Below are positions 13,320-25,078 of a stretch of 64,000 nt of DNA, in pieces. The notes beneath the pieces are model-generated. The model did not search any database. It saw nothing but the letters and a program-made list of their open reading frames with translations, and was not told the origin of the DNA. Source of the DNA: Notamacropus eugenii (taxonomy: Eukaryota; Chordata; Mammalia; Diprotodontia; Macropodidae); NCBI RefSeq assembly GCF_028372415.1, contig NC_092875.1:187765522-187829521 (forward strand), given 5' to 3'. Position 1 is the first letter of the stretch; every line of letters begins with the position of its first letter. Position numbers and translations under genes: made by a program.

Positions 13320-13700
13320 TCTTGTGCGTGTGTGTGTGTGTTTTCCTCTTTGGCACATGAAGTCGATATACACAGATATATCTATAAGCACAGATACTAC
13401 ATATACATATGTATATAGACAGCTATATCTATTAGTAAATACTTTTATTGATATATGTATATTTCAAACATAGAGAGACAGAGAGGCACATCATGAACCC
13501 CTACATTTTATGGAAGAACAAAACTGAATAGATGCTCATTTTAAAACACACTGAACACAGCATCCACCTGCAAATTACCCAAATCAGTTTAGAGACCTAG
13601 ATATCTGTATCTCTCTGTCTCTCTATGTATATCGATTTAGATGATAGTGACACAGAAGTCACAGATATAGATGTCTCAGTATTCATCAGTGTAGTTCTAT
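13320..13700 (+). repeat. Low-complexity GT/AT/TATC simple-sequence zone
   Basis: A short (GT)n run at 13,323-13,341 is followed by interleaved acatatacatatgtatata, tatctatt and tctctctgtctctc words. It has the look of a decayed compound microsatellite. Confidence 0.7.
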
Positions 13701-13939
13701 ATCTAGGGTAAAACTGTTAAATGTTGTTTTTTTTTTTTTTAAAGGCATTTAGGTGATGAGATGACGCAGAAGGCAGGGTGGTTCCATTCCTAGAGAGGTC
13801 CCTGGCAGTGAGTGGGCTGCTCCATCCCTCCTCCTAAGGGGGCCAAGGGGTCACAGCCTCCTCTGCTGGTGCTTGTGAGGGGTGGGCTTGTGACCCAGCA
13901 GGGCATGCTACTAACAGGGTGTTCTCTCTTTTCCCTCAG

Positions 13940-14966
13940 GTTTCTAAAGTAAACGGAATCACTCGAATGTCCTCTCTGGGTGCGAGTGCAGCCAGTGCCA
14001 AAAAGATGCGCGAAGTGAGACCTTCACCGTCCAAAACTGTGAAGTACACTGCAACGGTGACAAAGGGGACTGTCACATACACCAAAGCCAAGAGAGAACT
14101 GGTCAAAGAAACCAAACCCAATCACCACAAGCCCAGTTCGGCCGTCAACCACACAATCTCAGGGAAAACTGAAAGTAGCAATGCAAAAACCCGCAAACAG
14201 GTGCTATCCCTCGGAGGGGCGTCCCGGGCCACAGCCCCCGGCGTCAAGGTCAATGGCAAGTTGAACCCAAAGTCATGCACTAATAAGGAGGTGGGCAGGC
14301 AGCTGAGGGAGGGGCTGCGCACCTCTAAGCGGCGGCTGGAGGAGGCCCCTCCAGCTGAGAAGGCACAGCCGCCCCCCAAGAAGATGAAGGGTGCGGCTGA
14401 GGCCCCTGGCAAGAAGGCAGCGGCTGACAAGAAGCCCCCACCGAATGGGCACCTCCGCAAAGACGCACCTGACAAGAGTCTGGAGCGCAGCCGGCCCAAG
14501 CGGGCGGCGGCGGCTGGGGCCGGCAAACAAGCACACGGCAGAGGGGAGGCCTCGGCCTCGGCCTCCTCCTCCTCCTCGGCCGGGGAAAATCGTTCTACCT
14601 CGCACACGGAGTCCTTGCACAAGCCCCCCGACTCCGCGGGAAAGCACGAGAGGGGCGCGGGCAGGCCGGGCTGGGCTGGCACCCACGAGATCCCCACACT
14701 GCGGCCCTCCGCCAAGGAGTTTCACGACCCGCTCATCTACATCGAGTCGGTCCGAGCTCAGGTAGAGAAGTATGGCATGTGCAGGGTGATCCCGCCCCCG
14801 GACTGGAGGCCTGAGTGCAAGCTCAATGATGAGATGCGCTTCGTGACCCAGATCCAGCACATCCACAAGCTGGGCCGGCGCTGGGGGCCCAATGTGCAGC
14901 GGCTGGCCTGTATCAAGAAGCACCTCAAATCTCAGGGCATAACCATGGACGAGCTCCCGCTCATAG
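13940..14966 (+). CDS. JARID2: JARID2 large coding exon: nucleosome/RNA-contact region, JmjN, start of ARID
   Basis: 1027 nt: 342 codons plus the first base of a split Gly. It opens in phase 0 with [12 protein letters not shown] after a ttttccctcag acceptor and closes at GTAAGC. The first two thirds are basic and disordered, with candidate nuclear-localisation clusters ([25 protein letters not shown]). In the family, this segment holds the RNA- and nucleosome-binding regions. A short Ala/Ser tract ([11 protein letters not shown]) lies at 14,549-14,581. JmjN starts near 14,687 ([16 protein letters not shown]) and ends near RVIPPPDW. The ARID DNA-binding domain begins after CKLNDEMRF and is cut by the intron at the LPLIG codon. 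The second half is very GC-rich, unlike the flanking intron. The long open frames on the opposite strand here are composition artefacts. Confidence 0.97.
14549..14581 (+). repeat. JARID2: In-frame gcctcg/tcc repeat coding Ala-Ser tract
   Basis: Tandem gcctcg units followed by tcc units encode [11 protein letters not shown] in JARID2. From memory the human protein is shorter here (roughly SASC before ENRS), so this looks like a lineage-specific expansion in a disordered linker. Confidence 0.75.
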
Positions 14967-15129
14967 GTAAGCCCCCACCCCCTCCTCCTGGGCCTCCTCC
15001 TCTTCAGTGTGCATGTAGGGGGCTCAGGGGAGAGCTGGAAACTGAGGCAGGCACTGCTCCTGGAGGCCATGGCCCGCCAGGCTGCTGCTGCCAAAACTGG
15101 GCTCTGTGGCGTGTGTTGGAGGGAGAGTG

Positions 15130-15640
15130 TGTGTAATGCATGTGGATGTATACTGCAAAGAATTATGTCATACTGTGATGTGTATGATACTGATATAGAA
15201 TATAGATTCAATTCTGTTATAAATCATTAGAATATATTTAGTTTTATTCTGGTATCTTAAGATGCATTTTGTCCTCCTAGTATATATACACTGTATTTTG
15301 ATTTCTGCAATGTTATATGTTGTATGATTTTATCTTTTATCTTAGAATATTCTGTCACATATATGATGTACTCTATTTTGTTATATTTTATTACATCTTG
15401 ATATAGCTTATTCTATTGTGATATGATATATTCTGTTACGATTGATGACTGTATTGTGATATGAAATACAAGTATATGTTATGATTATAATGTTATAATT
15501 ATAACATAAACACCAAATCACATTAATTATACAGCATTGTATCAATATACATTACACATTATATAACTTACCATGTATTACAACATACCTCAATATAAAG
15601 TCATATTGAAATGCATATTTTGATAATGTATTTCAATATA
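15130..15640 (+). repeat. AT-rich degenerate repeat block with palindromes
   Basis: About 500 bp of very low GC built from loosely repeated gatatgatatattctgtta-like words. It includes a perfect 14-bp palindrome (gttataattataac, 15,492-15,505) and an inverted repeat with arms near 15,604-15,617 and 15,625-15,638. It has no coding signal. Confidence 0.7.
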
Positions 15641-15735
15641 ATTGGTTTCCTTTGTAATCCTATACATTTTATTGTTTGCATTTAAAAATAGGATTCTAAG
15701 AAAAGTTTCATGAGTTTCCTTAGACTGCTAAAGAA
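15635..15735 (+). repeat. Unclassified interspersed repeat, copy 2 of 3
   Basis: It carries the words 'ttggtttcctttgtaatcct', 'acattttattgtttgcattta' (in part) and 'ccttagactgctaaag', which align with the copies near 8535-8680 and 30,985-31,125. Confidence 0.5.
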
Positions 15736-16999
15736 AGGTTAGTTAATGTGATGTAATGACTTGACCCTCTCCCCAGGTTAGCAGACTTGGGCTCTAGGTG
15801 GTATGGAGGAATCTGAAGAGTGCAGCCACGTGGAAGATTCATACCGATGGGCTTTAACTGGCTTGTCTGCTTGCTTTCTCACTTCTGACAGAGCCTCCCA
15901 GCCTGAAGTAGAGGGTAGAGACAAAGGGACAGAAGGGGAGAGCCAAATATCCTAAAGTCCTTCCAAGACCACCTCCCCTTCTCCCCTCCCCCACTGGCCT
16001 CAACTGTCATGTTTGTTACTTGATCTTGGTCTGTGGATGAACTTGTGCTCATTATTGGGCTACTAGATTGGAGAATTTCCTCCTAGACCAGGTGCAGTAC
16101 AGATGGGTCCTGCTCAAGCCGGAACCACTCAGTATACGTTAATCCTGGCTGATTGTTATTTTGTCCCTCCTCCCTGGAGACACTCCTTTCCATAGACTGA
16201 CCAACCCTCCTCCCGCTTTTTCTATTTTTTAAACTTTTCCTCCGTATCCTTGTGGACCCTTCTCTGTCAGTGGTTGTATTTTTCATGTTCTTCAGATTGA
16301 ATGATCCCATTGGAGATGGGGATACTTTTCTTGGCAGTATTAGTTTCACTTTGGAACCCCAGCTAAAGGCAGTTCTCTCTCAGCTGGAGGGAGGGCTGCT
16401 ACACAGGTTGTTACTTTGGCTCACATTTGGAAATCCAAATACTGATGATCACAAATTTTTCAACAACAAGCAGACATTTAACAATCATTAAGTGTCAAGA
16501 ATAGGCAGTAAAATGTGGTTCATTGTAAAATGGAGGTTTCATTATTCCTCTCAGCAGGGGGCTGCCAGGGCTAATGCCTGAGTGAGAATCACTTAATTTG
16601 AAAGAATTCTTGGTTCATGGTCCACTGTCAAGTATGACATGTGATAGGACCATAACAAAGGGCTGAGAGAATACACATGCATGGAATGTATGTATACATG
16701 CATGCACACTAAAGAAGAAATGAGAGCCCTTCAATCTCATAGGGTATTCACTACCTGACTCTGTTGGCAAAGCAGGCTTCACATATTAGCAAAAGCATCT
16801 TTGGGTATGACATCAGCATTTGAGTGCTCAGGGACCCAGTGGTAAAGTTCTGCCCTAGGGATGTTCAGGGAGCTTCATGGAGTGGTGATGGTAGCCCCAT
16901 GAATCTACCTCATCAGTGATGAAGAACCAAAGTTGGTTATGGATAGAAATCTCCTTTTTGTTTAACTTTACTCTTTCTTAATCTCGTGACTTGGAGTGT

Positions 17000-17150
17000 T
17001 GAGTATCCATTCCAGGGACCTGTATTTAAATCTTGCCTCTGTTACTATCTGTGTCACTTCATGTCTGAGCCTCAGTTTGCTCATCTGTAAAATGAAGGGG
17101 TTGGACTAGATTACCTCTGAGGTCTCTCCAAGTTCAGATCCTATAATTAG
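17000..17150 (+). repeat. MIR/THER-type SINE
   Basis: Clear core: 'gcctcagtttgctcatctg', 'taaaatgaaggggttggac' and 'tagattacctctgaggtct'. Plus orientation. Confidence 0.8.
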
Positions 17151-17689
17151 AAACCAACTCCCTTTCCATTCCAAGGGAAGTTGTATGTTTTTTATCCTGT
17201 GTTTGTGCCCTAGGTTAGATATCTTGCATGTTCGGGGTTCTAGTTAGAAGAGGAAATAGAAGATAGCAGGTCAGACTTCTAGATAGTCAGCTTAAACATT
17301 TAAAATGTGAAGCTATTTATTTAATTGTTTTCAGTGCCCACTCCACAATTCAGTAAAAATGTATATAAGCTTATGGGTACAAAATGCAAATGTAACTTAT
17401 GGTTCAAAACCTTCAGAGAAGACTTAGGCATTTGTTTGTAGGAGCAAAGAAAGTCATGAAACATTACAGACCATAATGTGTGAACTGTGATTTCAGTCCA
17501 ACATATTTTGAAGACTGACCAGCCAGAGTGTCTAAAGTGTTTCTTTCCCTGTCTCCTTTACTTCTAGATTTTTGTTCAGTTCCATTAAAAAAGCATTTGA
17601 GTTCCTACCATATATGATAGGTCCTGAACAATTGGGAGGAAGTAAGGGGGAGAGGGAGGTGGGGGGAGATATTCATTGATTGTGGAAAA

Positions 17690-17830
17690 ATAGCACTGGG
17701 TTGGGTTTCAGGGAGATGAGATCCTAGTCTCAACACTTATGTCCCTTAAACTTTCTGAACCTCAGTATTCTCTTGGAAAATGAAGCAGTTGGACTGTCCC
17801 ATCTATGACATTCTGCGAATCTAAGTTCAG
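17690..17830 (+). repeat. MIR-like SINE
   Basis: 'gagatcctagtctcaacac', 'gaacctcagtattctc' and 'gaagcagttggactgtcc' are found in CORE-SINE order. Diverged. Confidence 0.6.
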
Positions 17831-18544
17831 AAGTCTTCATCTTCTGAGCCCTTTGACCCAGGTGTATTTTTCATCTGTCTGCAATTGGATGCAGATATCC
17901 TTGAATTTTGCACATTTGAAACCCCCATTCCCTCCCCTCTCTTGTTGCCTGGTATTTTTTAACCAGATATTATGTTAAGAGGATCCAGATGTCGATCTGT
18001 TATGGGCTGGGGGTGGCCTAGTATTTTATTTTTCAAAGTGACAAATCTTTCTGGTTCACATTCAGAAAAGAGTGTAACCAGAAGGGTGAGATGTGACTTT
18101 AACCTGGACCTGGCCTGCGTGGATTTGACATTGTTTACAGCTCTTTATGCTAGTTTAACCTGAACATACAAGGATGAATAAGAATAAATTACCCTGTGGT
18201 TCTGAAAAGAACAGGAAAACGTATCGGTGTACACATTCAGATTGTGCATGTCCAAATATTGACCTTTTAGCTTGGGAACCCAGTGGTTTCACTATAAAGA
18301 GATTGTTATTTTCCTCTTCTTGCCCTCCCTACTTCAGTCTCCCTATGTACACACATGCTAAAACACCTTTATCCTCACCCTTTCCCTCTGTCCTGCTGTC
18401 TGACTCTTCCCTCCTTCCCTCTACCATTTTATAGCAAATTCAACAATGTTTCTCTTGAAAGACTATAAATTCTCATTCATTATTGACATAATAACATAAC
18501 TTCAAGAATGACACCAACTCTACAACTAATGGAGTTAATGCATT

Positions 18545-18700
18545 AGTGGACTGGGTATGTTGGAGATCTGGATTCTGCCTATTGCTGATGGATTTCACAT
18601 CATTTAATAGACTTCTTATCTGTGTATTGGGAATAATACATTTTTCTTACTTTCCTACCTCACAGGGATGTTGTGAGGATTTTTTAAAAAGATATAAGTG
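18545..18700 (+). repeat. MIR-like SINE
   Basis: The 3' half is clear: 'ctcacagggatgttgtgagg' after a degraded 'tcttatctgtgtattggga'. This is the usual MIR tail region. Confidence 0.6.
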
Positions 18701-18827
18701 AACAAAAACTGAAATTTGGAAAGAAATTTGTTGCCTAAAATCCTGAACAGGGTTTGGTGTCTGTGTTCATTGATGACTTCTTACCTGATTGTTTCCTGTT
18801 TTTTCCTCCCTCCCCCATCCAAAATGA

Positions 18828-19430
<603 letters not shown>

Positions 19431-19669
19431 TAGCCATGGAGCCACTGGGTGCTTCCTCTGACTGCCCCAGACATTTTCCACTTGCTTTAACATTTTGTTG
19501 TGTCTACAGAGGGCAGGCAACAGTGAGTGTTGTTGGAGTGGGTGGTTAGCTGACCTCAGCAATTCCCATGGGAGGTGCCAGAGGTAAGGAGTGAGTGCTC
19601 TGAGCCCCTTCATTGGGAGTATGTTCTTGCAAGTCCAGGAACATGGAGCTGGGCTGGTATATTGGGGGA

Positions 19670-19935
19670 ACGAGCTCTGGATTGGCAACCAAGAGCCTGG
19701 AGGCCTTATCTTGAAATTTAACCTTGCTGTTTACTCTGAATTTGAGCCTGAAAGATTTATCACTTTGAAAAAATAAAAGTCCTGCAATAGATCAATTTGG
19801 CATTCCTATTAACTAGCTGGTCTTGGGGAAATCACTTCCCCACTCTGTCCCTCAGTTTCCTTACCTGTTAAACAGCAAGGTTAGACTAAATGATCTCTTA
19901 GAGTTCCATCTAGCTCTAGCACTTTGATGGAAAAC
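19670..19935 (+). repeat. MIR-like SINE, probably two partial copies
   Basis: A first head-like piece ('gagctctggattggcaacca') is followed by a clear MIR core: 'ggtcttggggaaatcac', 'ctcagtttccttacctg' and 'agactaaatgatctctta'. The two pieces may be one disrupted element. Confidence 0.6.
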
Positions 19936-21139
19936 TTTGAATAATCCTCATGGTGGGTATTGATTTCTTCCTCCCCTCAGCCCCCAGCTGGTGGATGCAA
20001 GCTGCCTCTGAAAGAGCTGTTCTCAGCCAAAGATCCATGAGGAGGCTTCTGCAGTTCTTCCCCTAGTACACAACCCTAACTTCATCAAAATATTTTTTTT
20101 TCTTTCCCTTCCTATTTATATTCAACACAGTCTCCCGCCACCCAGCTCCTAGTTGCTCTGCCAGGTCCTTTTATAGAGAGAGAACAGGCCCCGATAAAGC
20201 TATCAAAACGTATCTCACCATTAACGTGCGAGTGGAAGAAAACAGAAATTGAAACACGTACAATGTTTTCTCCATTTCTGCCAAATCTTGTTTAAGTGCA
20301 AGCCATCCTGAGAACACTTACTTCTCCAAGAAGTAAGGCATGTTCATCTGCAGAGCGGTGTTGACTCTCTCACCAACTCTGCTTGGCAGTCACCCCTCCT
20401 GCACACAAATTGGCACCGTGGCCAAGAACGTAATTTTGGAGTCAGGCTCAGTGAGCTAGCAAAACCGTAGGGAACCATGTGTACCCAGCCCACAACAGGA
20501 CCAGGCTGCCCCTCCTTTTACCTGGGAAATAAGAAACAGGTGATGATTTGCTTCCATTAATATGAAACAAAATGCAACTCCCCAGCATCTTTGAATTAAA
20601 TATGCAACACTCTCTTTCTTTTGATTTCCTATTAGTGAGCTTCATTTCTGGCCTGAGCTACAGGGAGTTTGATCTGTATTGATTAGGAGTAAAACTTTAT
20701 CTAGTTTAAAGTTTTGAGCCCTTCCATGGTGTGTGGAGCCATCTGACAGCAAAAACACTACTGCTTGAGGATCTCCCACCTAGAAGCCATTTTACAGAAG
20801 AGGTGCCTCAAGTGTTATGGCCCTGATTCCCAGTTGGAGGTGCTCTCCAATGGGATCTTCCAGACCTCTTAGCTAACTCCTTGTAGGATTCTTCATGTCA
20901 TTTAGCAAAGTTGAGTATTTGCCTCCATATGCTCTCAGATTCCTTTCAAAAATCTAGCAAAAACATACGGGAGAGATGGTGCCTTCAACTTCCCTGTTAT
21001 GCTGTATGTTTTTTGGGATGGGGGGGGACAGATGGAGTAAGTGGAACAAAAGTCCCTATGTAAGGCCTGCTCCTTTCCCAGCTTTAATTGTTCTCTGAGT
21101 TGTAGCTGTGTCACCAGCTAGTAAATATCTATTTAATGC

Positions 21140-21290
21140 TGTTATCGAGTCAGAGATTTAGAGCTGGAAAGGACCTCAAAGAAGTCATGGAGTCCAACTC
21201 CTTCCCATTTTTTAGATGAGGAAATCCGGAGCTTAAGGGGCAGAGTGGTTCATTGCTTGAGGTCATATTTGAACCCAGAACTTTCATGTA
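21140..21290 (-). repeat. SINE-like fragment, reverse orientation
   Basis: 'gatttagagctggaaaggac', 'gtccaactccttcccatttt', 'agatgaggaaatccggagc' and 'tgaggtcatatttgaaccc' are in the order of an antisense marsupial CORE-SINE. Confidence 0.55.
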
Positions 21291-21311
21291 CAAGGCGATG
21301 TGCTTGTCTTA

Positions 21312-21535
21312 GCGCGGTGGTTCTCAAAGCATATAGTCCAGGGACCTGTGGGGTTCCCCCAGACCCTTTCGGGGTGCTCTTCAGGGTAAAAACTTTCCAT
21401 AACAATACTAAGAGGTTTTAATTTTTAATATGATAAATATTGAAAGGCATAACCTTTATAAACAAAAGTTCTTTGAGGGATCCTCAATTTTTGAACTTAG
21501 AGTAAAGGGATCCGAGACCTAAAAGTATGACAACC
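21312..21535 (+). mobile_element. hAT-type DNA transposon fossil (non-autonomous)
   Basis: It starts with 'gcggtggttctcaaagc' and 'gtccagggacctgtggggtt' and has a 'cataacaatactaagag' midsection. It ends with 'agggatccgagacc'. This order is typical of short mammalian hAT elements. A similar copy lies at 49,690-49,900. No transposase is encoded. Confidence 0.55.
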
Positions 21536-21589
21536 AGTTACTTAGGGCATACAGAAATGAGCGCACGCCCTTCTCTCAAGGAGGTCCCC

Positions 21590-22960
21590 CTCTGTCCGCA
21601 TCTCTCCTCTCTGACTCTCCCCCGCTCCCTGCACGTGTCTGTGGAAGGACAGCTCCTCCGGGCCTGTGCGGAGCCGGGGCTGTGGGAGAAGGCAGCGCAG
21701 GAAGGGGAGGGTGCGGACAGGCCTGGGGCCGGCCGCCCTCGTGCAGGGTGCGGAGCGACAGGCCCGGGGCCGGCCTCCCTCGTGCAGGGTGCGGAGCGAC
21801 AGGCCCGGGGCCGGCCTCCCTCGCGCAGGGTGCTGCCCTCGCGCAGGGTGCGGAGCGGGCCCTAGTGCAGGGTGCTGCCCTCGCGCAGGGTGCGGAGCGG
21901 GCCTGGGGCCGGCCGCCCTCGTGCAGGGTGCTGCCCTCGCGCAGGGTGCGGAGCGACAGGCCCGGGGCCAGCCGCCCTCGTGCAGGGTGCGGAGCGGGCC
22001 TGGGGCCGGCCGCCCTCGTGCAGGGTGCTGCCCTCGCGCAGGGTGCTGCCCTCGCGCAGGGTGCTGCCCTCGCGCAGGGTGCGGAGTGACAGGCCCGGGG
22101 CCGGCCGCCCTCGTGCAGGGTGCTGCCCTCGCGCAGGGTGCTGCCCTCGCGCAGGGTGCGGAGTGACAGGCCCGGGGCCGGCCGCCCTCGTGCAGGGTGC
22201 TGCCCTCGCGCAGGGTGCTGCCCTCGCGCAGGGTGCGGAGTGACAGGCCCGGGGCCGGCCGCCCTCGTGCAGGGTGCTGCCCTCGTGCAGGGTGCGGAGT
22301 GACAGGCCTGGGGCCGGCCGCCCTCGCGCAGGGTGCTGCCCTCGGGCTTTAGGCACCGCGGGGCAGCAACATTCAGCTCGGTCTTCTGGGAGCCCCTTGA
22401 GTTCCTTTGCGGAGGCAGGAGCGGCGCCCGAGCCGCATCTCCCTTTGCGCCCCCTCCGTGCCCAGGCCTGGGGTGCCCCGTTTCAGAGGAGGCTTGTTCT
22501 GCTATCACACTTCCACCCAGTCCTCCCCCCATCAGTGTGGGACCCTGGCTTAGAGGAGGGGTGCGTATCCTGCCCTGCCCCTCCCTGTTCCTGGAAGCAG
22601 GTCACACGGGCCTGTCAAGGCTTGGGAACGATCTTGCCCCTAAGAAACAGAATTAGATTAGTGATCCGAAGGCCCTGGGAGCTGGAGCAGGAGATGGCTG
22701 CCGGGAGAACCCCAGCGGCCCAGGCCCCTCAGGGCCTCGCGGAGCCTCCTCACGGGAGAGAGGGCCGTGGACGGGTGGAGCTCTCCGGACTCAGTGCCCT
22801 CTCTGGTCACCCGCGGGCGGGCTCGGCCACGCCCTGCACCAGCCCGTCTTACAGAGGAGGAAGCTGAGGCCCGCAGGGTGAAGTGGCCGGCCCAGGGCCA
22901 AGCTCTGCGTGTCTGAGGCCCTCCTGGCCAGAGCTGGTGCTCGATCTCCCGGCGCCGGAG
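21590..22960 (+). promoter_or_regulatory. Intronic CpG-island-like region
   Basis: More than 1 kb of high GC with frequent CpG, sharply different from the flanking AT-rich intron. Most of it is the minisatellite. The unique flanks (21,590-21,720 and 22,350-22,960) are also CpG-rich. Whether it has promoter activity cannot be read from the sequence. No splice donor in a convincing first-exon context was found. Confidence 0.45.
21715..22345 (+). repeat. GC-rich compound minisatellite (18-bp and 41-bp units, 77-bp higher-order period)
   Basis: Two unit types alternate. One is 41 bp, starting gcggagtgacaggcccgggg and ending tcgtgcagggt; the other is 18 bp, gctgccctcgcgcagggt. The 41+18+18 block repeats exactly every 77 bp, with starts at 22,081, 22,158 and 22,235. 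A shorter 41+18 block ends at the next start, 22,294. The left half is less regular, with unit numbers varying. The array is CpG-dense. The absence of stops makes long open frames on both strands, which are not credible as proteins. Confidence 0.9.
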
Positions 22961-22969
22961 CTAAGCTTT

Positions 22970-23175
22970 GGGTGTGTTGTTCAGTCCTTCAGGCGCATCC
23001 AACCCCGGTGCCACTTCCTTCCCCAGCTCATTTTATGGCTGAGGACTTTGGGGCAAATGGAGTTAAGTGGCTGGCCAGGGTCACACAGTTGGCGGCTGGA
23101 TTTGAACTCAGTAAGAGGAGTCCTCCCACTTCCAAGGCCAGTGCTCTACCCACTGGGCCACCCAGCTGTCCTGTC
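22970..23175 (-). repeat. MAR-type marsupial SINE, near full length, reverse orientation
   Basis: Antisense hallmarks in order: 'ccagctcattttatggctgagg', 'ggtcacacagttggcggctgg', 'gatttgaactcagtaagagg' and 'ccagtgctctacccactggg'. The last is the tRNA-like head on the opposite strand. This family is very common in marsupials. Confidence 0.85.
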
Positions 23176-24482
23176 TAGTGCTAGACTGCCCAAACGGAAG
23201 AGTCCCCATCGTCCGCTCTTTGCTTTAGTTAAGGCAGTTGCATCCCCCGCCTCTTTTTCAAGTCACTTTTGGCACTTCCAACAGATAAAGGGTAGTGCAG
23301 GGGCATTTTATGAGGGGGAATTGAGCCCCACTTCATAACTCATAATGTAGAGCTTGTTTGAGGGGGTGGGCAGATGCTTTGATCTGAATATCCGAAGATC
23401 CTGAGCCAGTTGGACCAGTCAGTCAGACCTTTGACTTTTATCAGGTATAAAATAGAGCAGTTAGTGGACAAGAAGATAGAGGAGGTGTTACTGTGATAAG
23501 CACCCACTCTGAGAACACAGTGTGGTCTGCTAACATGAAGTGATACTACTAGGCATTTTCCAGACAGAACCTGACAGGCCCCATCACTTTTGAAATTAAA
23601 TTGAGGCAAATCAAAGAGTTCCCCTTTTCTCCATTTAAGAAGCTAGTGGTTTGTCATCGCTTCTTCCACAGGTAATTGAGGAGAGGGTTGAACTTTGCTA
23701 GCGTTTGGGTTTTGAACTCTTGCCTTCCTCAGTTTGGACCCTCCTCACTAGACAGGCAGGTGTTCTGTCCTTGTGGCCTTGGAGAGCCTCCAGGAGTCAG
23801 AACGTAGGTTTGGAGGGTTTGGACACCGGGCTCATCCAAAAAAGTGAAAGCAATGCCGGGTTGCACATCACTTCAGTGTGTTAGGCCATACAGATAAGCA
23901 GAGGCCCTTTGCAGATTCATTTTTTTGTTCTGAATTTAGACAGAAATCATCTTTTATGCAAATTAGTGAGCATATGTACAAGTGTGCATAGTTATGAATA
24001 GCTGAACTTTCAGGGAGTAATTTTTGACCTATGTTTTCCAAGCAAAAATTTTTTATAAAGAGGTTTGGTTTTTTAATGGTGATTGACACATATATGTGTG
24101 TATGTACATACAACATATATACACATGTACACACATATACATCAAAGTATGTACTTTGAATGTTTCTTGTTCCCAATTATTGGCAATAGATTTAGTTTGC
24201 TTCTAAGTTGGAGAAATAGATTTGCTTCAGAAGTCTAGTGAAACCCTCTGTGATGGGCAGCCAGAGACTTTTCTTTGGCTATTTTAGAATACCTTACCAC
24301 TTCGCTCACTTTTCCAGTTGGGGCATAAAAAAAGTTAGAGAGGTCTGAGATGATCTAGAGACAAAAGGTCAGGCTCACAAGCCACACCTGGTGATTGTTT
24401 TCTGTCTTTGGGAAGCGTTTGTTTGCTTTTTCTTAAGCTTCATATCTTTAAGCCTTTTGTTTCTTTTTTCTCCCTTGCCCAG

Positions 24483-24575
24483 GGAAGGTCGGTTTCTTTA
24501 ACAACTTTTTATCGAACGGCAAGAAACATCATGAACATGTGTTTCGGGAAAGAACCTGCTGCAGCTGAAATAGAG
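24483..24575 (+). CDS. JARID2: JARID2 coding exon (human exon 9 equivalent)
   Basis: 93 nt, 31 codons, phase 0 at both ends: [16 protein letters not shown] through AAAEIE. The acceptor is tctcccttgcccag and the donor GTGAGG. It encodes the segment just before the JmjC region. Because it is phase-symmetric, skipping it would delete 31 residues without a frameshift. Confidence 0.95.
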
Positions 24576-25041
24576 GTGAGGTGAATGGGAAGCTTGTGAA
24601 TAGAGGCTTGTGGGTCCCTGCTACTCTTGAGGGATGATGGAAAAAACCACATCTTTCTAGACTGACTTGGCTTCATCGTCTGGATAATCTTGAGAGGAAT
24701 GCTTTCTCAGGTCCGCCTTGGTGAGCAGGGTTTGTCTAAGTAGGTCTGGAGACAAACACATTCTTGTGTTTCACCAGCCTCAAATGAGTTACAAATTGGG
24801 AGCCAAACATGGTACATTGAAATTCAGAATACTGTTCTGGCTTGTGGTTTTAATCCGTAGTTTGGGCACTTTGGGGTTAAATGCTGGACTGTCAGGAGTG
24901 GAAAAGTAGAAACCATAGGCTGATGGAAGAAACAGAATTGCTTCCCTCACATCTGGCTGGAGGCCTTTTGTCCCATGTTTAGTTTTCTCTCGCACTCCAT
25001 TCTCAGAGTGCATCATGCAAGAAATTGCTTGGAATCCTTTG

Positions 25042-25044
<3 letters not shown>

Positions 25045-25078
<34 letters not shown>

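Larger units (their letters stand above)
7356..13939 (+). other. JARID2: JARID2 intron 6
   Basis: GT-AG intron of 6.6 kb. It contains one copy of an unclassified repeat family near 8535-8680, a GT-rich microsatellite at 9021-9044, a reverse-oriented CORE-SINE near 12,590-12,830, a partial SINE near 13,140-13,230, and an AT/GT simple-sequence zone at 13,320-13,700. It closes with a poly(T) run near 13,726-13,740. I see no gene in it. Confidence 0.85.

Noticed and set aside
14122..15211. Antisense open frames of 197 and 312 residues opposite JARID2 exon 7
   Set aside because: They mirror GC-rich coding sequence. The products are low-complexity Leu/Ala/Arg with no recognisable family, and the longer one runs past the exon into AT-rich intron.
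21576..22532. A 318-residue open frame on the - strand and several 120-200-residue frames on the + strand
   Set aside because: They are translations of the GC-rich minisatellite in several frames at once. The repeat lacks stops because of its composition, and there is no domain, splice context or conservation sign.
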